DNA of 64,000 nt, from contig CM037862.1 in NCBI GenBank assembly GCA_021292105.1, forward strand, positions 32,333,245-32,397,244, given 5' to 3'. The stretch comes from Anadara kagoshimensis (lineage: Eukaryota > Mollusca > Bivalvia > Arcoida > Arcidae). Made by a program: the position numbers and the translations under genes. The number at the start of each line of letters is the position of its first letter. Position 1 is the first letter of the stretch. Below the pieces are notes generated by a model, which worked only from the letters and a program-made list of their open reading frames with translations, was not told the DNA's origin and ran no database searches. Below are positions 25,203 through 37,200 of the stretch, one piece after another.

Positions 25203-28200
25203 GGTATAATACTTACTGGTGTCTGTATCATGGACTGCCGTTGTTCTCTCATTCGTTTAATTATTTCATATAGATTAAAATTTTCTTCTAATCTCTGTAA
25301 AACAATGTAAAAGGTTTTTTTTTAAATTTATAAACTGGATTTACCAATGGTTATTTATTGGACAATTTGACATTGGAAAAAGCCTTGTTCTCTTGAGTAA
25401 CATGTTCATGGATAACTTAATTATATCATTTGATTTTTTTAAGATTTTCATCATACGGTAGTTATTACTACTTTAGTAACCCGTAATCAAAATATGAGGC
25501 GGCTTTGAGTATTGTTTATTGTATACTTACCCCCCCACCCCTCCCCAACAACAACAACAATTAACATTTTCAGTGCTTTCAAAGTACATGTAATGATGTA
25601 TACTAAACACACATTGTATACTTACCCCTGTTTTTAGCATTTCTTAAGCATAATAAATGGCACATATTGTACACTTACCCCTGATTTTAGCATTTTCCAA
25701 GCATAATCAATGGCACATATTGTACACTTACCCCTGTTTTTAGCATTTTCCAAGCATAATCAATGGCACATATTGTACACTTACCCCTGTTTTTAGCATT
25801 TCTCAAGCATAATCAATGGCTCACTGTACACTTACCCCTGTTTTTTTTAGCATTTTCCAAGCATAATCAATGGCACATATTGTACACTTACCCCTGTTTT
25901 TAGTATTTCCAAAGCATAATCAATGGCTCACTGTACACTTACCCCGGTTTTTAGCATTTCCCAAGCATAATCAATGGCACATATTGTACACTTACCCCGT
26001 TTCTAGCATTTCCCAAGCATAATCAATGGCACATATTGTGCACTTACCCCTGTTTTTAGCATTTCCCAAGCATAATCAATGGCATATATTGTACACTTAC
26101 CCCTGTTTTTAGCATTTCCCAAGCATAATCAATGGCACATATTGTAAACTTACATCTGTTTTTAGCAGTTCCCAAGCATAATCAATGGCACATATTGAAA
26201 CTTACCCCTGTTTTTAGCAGTTCCCAAGCATAATCAATGGCATATATTGTACACTTACCCCTGTTTTTAGCATTTCCCAAGCATAATCAATGGCACATAT
26301 TGTAAACTTACCCCTGTTTTTAGCATTTCCCAAGCATAATCAATGGCATATATTGTACACTTACCCCTGTTTTAGCATTTCCCAAGCATAATCAATGGCA
26401 CATATTGTAAACTTACCCCTGTTTTTAGCAGTTCCCAAGCATAATCAATGGCACATATTGTACACTTACCCCTGTTTTTAGCATTTCCCAAGCATAATCA
26501 ATGGCACATATTGTAAACTTACCCCTGTTTTTAGCAGTTCCCAAGCATAATCAATGGCACATATTGTAAACTTACCCCTGTTTTTAGCAGTTCCCAAGCA
26601 TAATCAATAGCACATATTGTAAACTTACCCCTGTTTTTAGCATTTCCCAAGCATAATCAATGGCATATATTGTACACTTACCCCTGTTTTTAGCATTTCC
26701 CAAGCATAATCAATGGCACATATTGTAAACTTACCCCTGTTTTTAGCAGTTCCCAAGCATAATCAATGGCACATATTGTAAACTTACCCCTGTTTTTAGC
26801 AGTTCCCAAGCATAATCAATGGCATATATTGTACACTTACCCCTGTTTTTAGCATTTCCAAAGCATAATCAATGGCACATATTGTAAACTTACCCCTGTT
26901 TTTAGCAGTTCCCAAGCATAATCAATGGCACATATTGTAAACTTACCCCTGTTTTTAGCATTTCCCAAGCATAATCAATAGCACATATTGTAAACTTACC
27001 CCTGTTTTTAGCATTTCCCAAGCATAATCAATGCCACATATTGTACACTTACCCCTGTTTTTAGCATTTCCTAAGCATAATCAATGGCACATATTGTAAA
27101 CTTACCCCTGTTTTTAGCAGTTCCAAAGCATTATCAATGGCACATATTGTACACTTACCCCTGTTTTTAGCATTTCCTAAGCATAATCAATGGCACATAT
27201 TGTAAACTTACCCCTGTCTTTAGCAGTTCCCAAGCATAATCAATGGCACATATTGTACCTGTTCTTCCACAACCAGCACTAAAATAAAACAAATTAATAA
27301 GTTATTGACATTATCGTCTTTCCATCCTCACAATGATAATGATAAACAGTGGGAATAATTTTTAAACTCAACATGAATGTCGACACTGCCAAAAATGACA
27401 CCCAGAAGAAGGTACACCCACTATTAATGTATATAACTTTCTTGTGAGATTTTAATTTTGGCTATACAATGTTCTGACATGCTTTATACCTTCATGTTTT
27501 GTATTTGTAGAAATTGTAGACAATGTTTGTAAAATGACTTTGGATATAAGGTAATATTTTTATAAACCAGAAGTAGATGTCAAATAATTGTATATATGAT
27601 CACAACCAAAAGTAGGGAAGGGAGGGAAGGCAAAACAATTGATACTGATATGACTAGATGTATCATTATAGAACAGTAATTTATGTATTTTATATCAGTT
27701 TTGTAGCAATTAATTCCATTGACTAATGGGCAACCAAGTGACACAAACTAATGGCGTGTATGAACCGACCTAGCAATACACGAGCTGACATTGGACCAAG
27801 CAGGCAATAAACAGTTATGCGCCTTCAACGAAAAGCCCCTATGGTCATAATTGGGTTTGGTCCAATGATATAAAAGATATAGCTACTTATGTACAAGGCA
27901 CTATGAAGATTTATGGACATTCCATTGGCCCTGCCTGCAGGTCAGGCTGTATCAAAGTGATGGTCCATATCCTGGCTCTTGACCAGTCCATAAACCTTCA
28001 TATTGCCCTGTGCATAAGTAACTATAGCTGAAGTACTTGATAATTAAACACATTACTATTTTTGTAGCTCCTGATGGTAACTTTATGTCATTACATATGA
28101 GCACAGTTTTATATAATGATGGTGGAGATTGCCAAAAAAAACATGTGGTGTATGGGGGAAAATTTTTGTTTCATTATTAAAGATTTTGTTTTGTTATTAT

Positions 28201-31200
28201 ATTTCATATAGATAATTTTAAGTCATTACAATATATCATACTTATAATCAAAATGGCTTGGTCAATTAAACTCATAATCAATGGTCATTTAACACATTGA
28301 AAAGTACTATAAACATGATTAAATATATATACATGCATATTTTTTTACACTTTCTATTTTTTATATTTAAGGTGTCTAATTACAGAGTATTTTCATGCAT
28401 GACATGATGAAATTATAACTCTGTAGGCTCTAAATCTTGGAGGTATAATTGTGAAAAGGGCTGGCCTATGTATCACTGTGCATTTCATCAACTAGGTTAA
28501 TATCCCACTCAGGCATATCCTAGTGTGAGAATGTTGTCAGTTAAGTTAGGTTAGAGGTTTTCTCCAGGCACTCATGTTTCCATCCAGCATTCAAGAACTA
28601 ACTGCCTCAATATAAAAGAGAGAGTCTTGACCAGAGCATAAAATATCATTACTCCATTCTACTCCACATACACACAGATCTACTAGCTTAAAGTGTACTT
28701 ACCTACAATGAACAACAACAGGGGCAAAATCTTTGTCCCGTTGTCGCATAACACGCATCTTAGCTATCATTTCTAGGATAACGTCCACATCATCTGGGAT
28801 TCCGTGATCAGGCCAACCTGTGTATTGGAACTGTGTTATCCGTAACGGTCCCTCAGTTCCTTTGTACACATCCATACATCTTTCTATACAATCATCAGCA
28901 TTGGCTAGGTTACTCTCATTTACCTAAAATGTGAAATACACTGCTTAAATACATGTTATGTTTCAAATATTGGTAGCCAAAATAAGTATCTAGCTAATAA
29001 TTTCTGAGAAATTCTAGAGAAAAGTAACCTATTTCAGCTAATGTGTGAAAAAATACTTTAAAAACAACAATATTTCACAAATTTGAGAAATTTGGCAACC
29101 GGGTACTTATAATTTCAAATTTGTGGAAATCTAGACAATAGATAGCGAAAGTCAGCAAGAAGATTTCAGAAAATTCTGATTTACATCATAATATTTATTA
29201 TGAACAACAATTCTTCAATAATTCAAAGTACTTTAATCAACAGAACAATTTACAAATCAATGTAAAAAGTGATGCAAGATGGTTGATTTTGGAGATGATG
29301 TGTGTTGTAGACATGTCAAATACATTATAAACCAAAGCTCAGGCTTAAACAGGAATAACACCGTGATTTAAAGATCAAAACTTAAACCTAAAATGGACTC
29401 ATAAGAAGGGTATTCTGATGCCGTTACAGAAATCTGAAATAAATTTTTTATCATTAAATATTATTATTATTATTACTATTATTATTATAATTACCAATTT
29501 AACTCTGATATCATTAAATGTTGCCTCTTCACTTGCATTTTCAGGCCAGTAGCATGCACATTTTTTCTGCAAGAGAAAAATTGAATTTTCAAAAAAAAAT
29601 CAAAGCTAAGTAAGCTAATGTGGAATTGACTGAGCTGCTTAATCAAACAGTGTAGTGCCGTATTTCTGTTAAAAATTTGCATAATTTACTAGGTTAACCT
29701 CCCCATTAGAGAGTGAAGTGGAATGGAGTTATGGTTTTTCATGCCCCTGTCAAGATTCTTCCATTCATATTGAGGTTGTTAGTTCTGTGATGATGCAGGA
29801 AACTCTGCAGGAAAGAGTGCCTTGAGAAAACCACCAACCTTAAGCAAGCAATTAAATTACAAATTTCTTCACACTGTCATTGTCTATTGAAAGTTCTGGT
29901 TTCATTAACCATTCCAGAACTGAACACCTGAATAAAGTGGATTTCCTCCACAATTCCAGAACTGAACATCTGAATAAAGTGGATTTCCTCCACAATTCCA
30001 GAACTGAACACCTGAATAAAGTGGATTTCCTCCACAATTCCAGAACTGAACACCTGAATAAAGTGGATTTCCTCCACAATTCCAGAACTGAACACCTGAA
30101 TAAAGTGGATTTCCTCCACGATTCCAGAACTAACCATCCGAATAAAGTGGATTTCCTCCACAATTCCAGAACTGAACACCTGAATAAAGTGGATTTCCTC
30201 CACAATTCCAGAACTGAACATCTGAATAAAGTGGATTTCCTCCACAATTCCAGAACTGAACACCTGAATAAAGTGGATTTCCTCCACAATTCCAGAACTA
30301 ACCATCTGAATAAAGTGGATTTCCTCCACAATTCCAGAACTGAACACCTGAATAAAGTGGATTTCCTCCACAATTCCAGAACTAACCATCTGAATAAAGT
30401 GGATTTCCTCCACAATTCCAGAACTGAACACCTGAATAAAGTGGATTTCCTCCACGATTCCAGAACTAACCATCTGAATAAAGTGGATTTCCTCCACAAT
30501 TCCAGAACTGAACACCTGAATAAAGTGGATTTCCTCCACGATTCCAGAACTGAACACCTGAATAAAGTGGATTTCCTCCACAATTCCAGAACTGAACATC
30601 TGAATAAAGTGGATTTCCTCCACAATTCCAGAACTGAACATCTGAATAAAGTGGATTTCCTCCACAATTCCAGAACTGAACATCTGAATAAAGTGGATTT
30701 CCTCCACAATTCCAGAACTGAACACCTGAATAAAGTGGATTTCCTCCACAATTCCAGAACTGAACACCTGAATAAAGTGGATTTCCTCCACAATTCCAGA
30801 ACTAAACATCTGAATAAAGTGGATTTCCTCCACAATTCCAGAACTAAACATCTGAATAAAGTGGATTTCCTCCACAATTCCAGAACTAAACACCTGAATA
30901 AAGTGGATTTCCTCCACAATTCCAGAACTGAACATCTGAATAAAGTGGATTTCCTCCACAATTCCAGAACTGAACATCTGAATAAAGTGGATTTCCTCCA
31001 CAATTCCAGAACTGAACACCTGAATAAAGTGGATTTCCTCCACAATTCCAGAACTAAACATCTGAATAAAGTGGATTTCCTCCACAATTCCAGAACTGAA
31101 CACCTGAATAAAGTGGATTTCCTCCACAATTCCAGAACTAACCATCTGAATAAAGTGGATTTCCTCCACAATTCCAGAACTGAACACCTGAATAAAGTGG

Positions 31201-34200
31201 ATTTCCTCCACAATTCCAGAACTAAACATCTGAATAAAGTGGATTTCCTCCACAATTCCAGAACTGAACATCTGAATAAAGTGGATTTCCTCCACAATTC
31301 CAGAACTAACCATCTGAATAAAGTGGATTTCCTCCACAATTCCAGAACTGAACATCTGAATAAAGTGGATTTCCTCCACAATTCCAGAACTGAACATCTG
31401 AATAAAGTGGATTTCCTCCACAATTCCAGAACTGAACATCTGAATAAAGTGGATTTCCTCCACAATTCCAGAACTAAACATCTGAATAAAGTGGATTTCC
31501 TCCACAATTCCAGAACTAAACATCTGAATAAAGTGGATTTCCTCCACAATTCCAGAACTAAACACCTGAATAAAGTGGATTTCCTCCACAATTCCAGAAC
31601 TAAACATCTGAATAAAGTGGATTTCCTCCACAATTCCAGAACTAAACATCTGAATAAAGTGGATTTCCTCCACGATTCCAGAACTGAACACCTGAATTAA
31701 GTGAAAGTTTCTTCACTAGATGTCAAACAAGATCATTTCACTCCACATTTCAGAATAAATCTGGTTGTAGGCAGTTCCACTAGATAACTCATCTGTATGG
31801 TGGCGTCATTTTACAACAATGTTTGAATAAAAATTCCACTAATAACCAATGATCGATGCATTAAATATATTTATAATTGTCCAAAACATTTGTTTAATTG
31901 GGGGGAAAAAAACAGTTTAATATCACATTTTATAAAGATGTGTTTTTGAAACTTATCACTTTGAATTTTTTTCAACAAAATTAAATGGATAACAATCCGA
32001 ATATATTGTTAAATTATTTTTTTAAAAATAATGTTTTTTTACAAAAAATCCTCTAAAAGTTCATTATAAAGATTGGTCCATTAACTTAACATTTGACACT
32101 AACACTAGTGCAAATACTGGGGTTACAATAATAACTCTTTTTCACTTTGCTCTGGTGAGCTCACAATGTACTATGTATATTTCCCATGTTTCCATAGTGT
32201 ACACTTAAAAAAAGAGCTTGCCTGCACATCCGTTCTATGAATAAAATATCATAACCAAATAAGCTAAATTTTGTCATTTAAAATTCTTTAGTCAAACCAT
32301 TTATTACTGGACTCTTACTCTTTCACATCGGAACTATACTACATTCTAGACAAGCTTTAATAAATTTTACCTTTCCCATTTCAACTTCTTTACATGCCAT
32401 AATAACAACCTTGACCTTGTACTGCCATAACATCCTCCAGTAATCATTAAGTGTATGTGGTAATGGACCTTGTGAAGCAATATAGGCGGCCCTGCCCATA
32501 GGACCCTGCATTGTAATAAAAATAAAATTGTAAATTATAATCTAATCAAATGGCCTAATGTGCTAACATTACATCCTCCAGAAATCATTGAAAATGTAAG
32601 GTACACACTAAGAAATTTGTGAGGCAACTTAGGTTGCTCAACTCACATGCAGCACAGGATGTTGTTAGAAACATGTCAATTAATTCAAAAATGTGATGCA
32701 TAATTTAGGGTCAATGTTACACAAACTGCAACCACAAGGGTGAAAATAGGATGATGAAAATAATCAAATCTAAACTATCATAACGACAAATATCAATTTT
32801 AACAATCACTGCTTAGAATGATGGCTAGTTCAGTGGTTGAATATGTACATGCTCACAAGTTTTGTTTTCTTATTTTTTCACAGTCCCTGACAAAACAGTT
32901 GTTTCCTAGGCATTGCTTCTAAATATCAAGAGTCCAAAGGACTCCAATAATGTTGAAATAAGAGCCTAAATATAATCATGGCTATCTACACTTGATTTTA
33001 AATATCACTATTATATTTCAAGTGAGTGGGAGTACTCTTAACAATAGGAGGAAGATACATTGAAGAAAAAGAAGGAAGTTACTGTTACAATATTCATTAA
33101 ACAAGGGGCATGAAATTTCCTGTTGTCACAATTGTTACCAATTTGGTAAACTTTAAGAGACCTTTATCATAAAACTGTGTCAGAGAAGCAGAAATCCTGC
33201 ATCAGAAAACTCCCTGATTTAAGTGGCACTATGCATTTAAGTTTTCATTAATAAAGAAAACAATATAACCATTATGTATACTATAAATTTAATATAAATT
33301 TGAGTGATCTATTTGAAGGTTTTTCTCAATATAAGTGATTAGCACATCTTTATTTTAGAGCACCAACTGTTTGTTTGTACTCAGAGTCCCTTATGGGTAA
33401 TTTTAGCACATTTTTATTTTAGCGGAAAGATCTTGCTAAAAGCAAAAGCACTAAAATAAAACAGCCACTAAAATTTCACAGTTTACAGTACCAGATACTT
33501 CAACATGTGTATAATATGTCCCAATAAAGACAACATTTTTCCACTGTATAGACATAGAGAGTATATAGTATCAAAGATGCACATAAAATTTTTGTTATGA
33601 CTAAGCTAAAGTAACTGAATAATAACAAAAAATTATTCAAATTTGTTAGTTTTCTTAAGGAAATTTCCCATGTTACACTGTCACAAACACAATGACACTA
33701 ACAGTAATATCTCTGCTTTCCACATCAATCACTCAAAATTATATTATATATACTGTATATATATATATATAGTATTGTGTAGGTGGTCACAATGAAAGTT
33801 TACTGTTTAATATAGGTTCAGGACAGAATGACAGGGTCATATTTATTATGCTGTCAAATACAAAATCAGTTATCCTCAATTTATGATTTTTTCAGTAGTA
33901 TTTAACAATAAACTGACATTGAAAATTTAAATTGAACATGAAGTTTCACTTTGATACAGATCTTCAAATACATATAAAAGCCATCATGCTTCACAAAGTT
34001 TGCAATATCCTGATCATGTTGATAGACAAACTAATAAGAATTCTTAAAGTAATTGACACCTTGCTAAAATTACTCTTTATAATTTGAATAACTTGTAAAT
34101 GAAAGTCTATATAAAGGATGGTCTAGAGGTGTCTGTTCCTTGGGTATTTCTGTCCATGATATTATGTTTGCATGTTTAACTTCCTCAGATCACAGGAAAT

Positions 34201-37200
34201 TGCAGGATTTTATCCTACATTTTAAAACTTTTCTAGGGGAGCACACCCTCATACCTCCCTAGTTCTTTCATCCACATCAATAGACAATTGGAATCCCCCT
34301 TTCCCAATATTCCAGGGTCTGTCACGGTTATATATGATGTATATATACAAACCTCAATAAAGCTAGCATTTATATAATCAGATCCCTCTGTATTTGGTAT
34401 TTCATCTAAAGTTACCCTGTGTGAATCATCTGTAACAAAAATATAGAAAACAAGAATTACACCTAATTGTAATTATATATTCTGTCATTTTCTAAACTTG
34501 ATGGTGAGGTTAGCATAATGTGGGAACATTACATCAATAACTCAAAAGGGGTTACTGGAATTCAGTTTTAACTTTAAATAATCACTGCTGTCTCCACTTA
34601 GCAGATGAATGAGGCACTGGTAGCCAAATATCTACAACAAAGGTGTCAGAGGAACACTTAATTAATTTTGTAGGAAGCAGCAACTTGTAGGACACAAAAT
34701 CCGTAATGCACCAAATGTTTTGTCAAAAAAATGAAAGTTTTAAATCGTTCAAATACTCTTATGGGTTTTCCCTATCCAAAAGGAGTCTACAGAAGTTTCT
34801 GTTAGGCTAATTATGATTTAGACATTCCAGATAATGAAAAATAGTCAATGTTTTGAGTGGCTAACCGCATAATTTTGATCTTAAGGTATTTAAGTTTGTT
34901 TTGAGATCCATTTTCTGTTCAATTTTTGTATTAAGTCTTAGATTTAAGACCAATTAGATTTAAGCACAGTGTTGAAATACCAATAGTATAGCAGAATTCA
35001 AAAATTCAGTCTTTTGAATATTAAAATATTGAATCTTGATTGCATGTCAGAGTTGAATGTTGACGGTATGCCATAGAAGAGTTCAAGGAAGTCTATTACG
35101 CGTAAATTAGTTTTCATTTTGTGGTTATTAAGAGTTAGTTTAAACATGAAATACTATGTTAGCAAATATTTATCATCCTAGAAATTAACCCTGAATGGCA
35201 GAACTTCCCCCACAGAACTCCCAACAATGAAATTGACATTCACATGATTCATGTATACTGGGAAATTATAAAAAATGCTGATCACAAGGCCTGCTATCCC
35301 ACTGTTGATATCTAAAAGTTTGAATATGTATCAATGATTCTAATTCACATGACTTTGACTATTTAATAATGATATTTCTGATAATTTATTAAACTTCCTT
35401 GACAATTCTTCCTTAAAATGATAAGAGAAATGCATATTAAAACAATGGAAGAAACTCAATTAATCAATAGAAGTACCAAGAATGATGACTATACATAAAG
35501 TCTATGACTAAATTAGTACCCGGCTGTACAGGTGGCCCCAGTTTCACAATCATTCCTTAGCTAAGATTTTCCTTAACTTAAATTTTACGAAATTTCAAAT
35601 CTTTATAATTTTGTTAATTTTAAAGATATTCAGGAAGTCAATTTTAAGATCACTTCTAGGTTAAAGTATCTGCATTTAGTTTTGACAAAAATATTCACCA
35701 GTTGTTCCAAAAAGAGATTACCAAAATTTGCTAAATTTAAGTTGAGGGAAATCTTAGTTAAGGAATGATTGTACAACTGGAGACTGGTGATGTATCCTGC
35801 AATTCAACATGTTCACCAGTTCAGCAGTATTTTATTCACAGTGACTATACATTGTACACGTATATGGCAACAGATCATTAATTACATTTCCCATGATTAT
35901 CAGTAATATCTTACAAAAGAACTGATAATTATTACATTCACGTTCATTTCCAGTGCGCAGTATTTCCAATGCGCACTAATCTTTTATGTTGAGTTGGACT
36001 TTAAGTACAATCTAGGTAACAGCAAAATAATGTCTACACTGTGTTATCCCAGTGTCAGTATAACATGACTTGGGGAGTGGTCACTTTTCTGCGGCATACT
36101 CAGTTAGCTAGCACCTTAAAGTCACCCTGAGTGCACACTAGTACAAGGCAGACCATACAGCACACTGGCACTTCAAACACATACACTAACTTGTTCATAG
36201 ATTAATCCATAAAGATTAATAAATAGTTCTTGTCACTAATAGTGAAAAATTGTTAATGCTAAGCAACACTCAACCAACCAACCAATCTATACAGTGTTAT
36301 GTCATACAAAAACCAACTTACATGATATATGAAAACTCTTAACTGAAATATCTTGAGAGTATTAAAACCTGGACAAACAGATGACAAAAAAGTGGACTAA
36401 AATACAGGTCAATCCTTATAAAGTACCAAGTGTACATACATACACTTTGTAGTGAATTTAGTTCATTCCTCAGAGAATTACATGAACAAAGCACACTTAC
36501 TTTTGGGTAAAACAATTACAGACATATATATGTAAATATTATAAATTAAGACTTAAAACTACATGTAAACAGTTGATTAGTCTCTCAAGCTTAATACTGA
36601 TCAGTAATATACCATCAATGACAAAATTTTCATTTTCATTTCTCATGAGTTTTTTTTTTTTTTACATAGATCATACTGAGCACATATTTTGATTTTTTAA
36701 AACATAAAGATAGACACCTAAAACTTAGAATCAGTGTGTAAACTGGAACCACAATTTATTTATAAATGCCTACGAGGACCCCAGATATCTATTTTCGGGT
36801 CTGTAACTAGAACTACCAGTACATATGATTTTTATTTGGCCCAATTCTATTGAATTTTAAACCTACTCGTGTAACAGATAAATAAAGATTATTTATGGTT
36901 GATTACATGATAATCTGTATAGGACAGTTAAAAAGAAAGAAGACTGTTAAATTTTTAAACTATCGGTATAATGTACATATATGATAAGTAACACTATATA
37001 ACTTCCTGGATATTAGATATAAAGGAAAAACCTATCACATGACTGAGCTAGCCAGATATTTTATATAATTTTATTGTTCAGGGGTTCAAAATAATGTTTC
37101 GTAATGGAAGGTCCCGGACATTTTACCTTTAATTTTGGCAGGTCCTCCATAAAAGTTTTGAAAGTTCAATATCATCCATGAAAGGTTCACATGCAATTAT

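Noticed and set aside
24308..25310. Repetitive open frames rich in SLSLSL or RERERE
   Set aside because: These are readings of the CT/GA-rich exon 8 array. Only the 26 codons of exon 8 itself have protein homology.
25616..27211. CRISPR-like array, because of regular 53-bp units
   Set aside because: There are no unique spacers. The whole unit is repeated and equals an exon/intron boundary, and the context is a eukaryotic intron.
25616..27211. Array as about 30 alternative coding mini-exons
   Set aside because: Copies lack acceptor sites of their own, and the 53-bp period breaks frame with a stop in the first copy.
29852..31700. Open frames of about 600 codons on both strands (WRKSTLFRC..., [13 protein letters not shown]..., [14 protein letters not shown]...)
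   Set aside because: They are frames through the 42-bp satellite, overlap each other on opposite strands, have no splice partners and lie inside a phosphatase intron.
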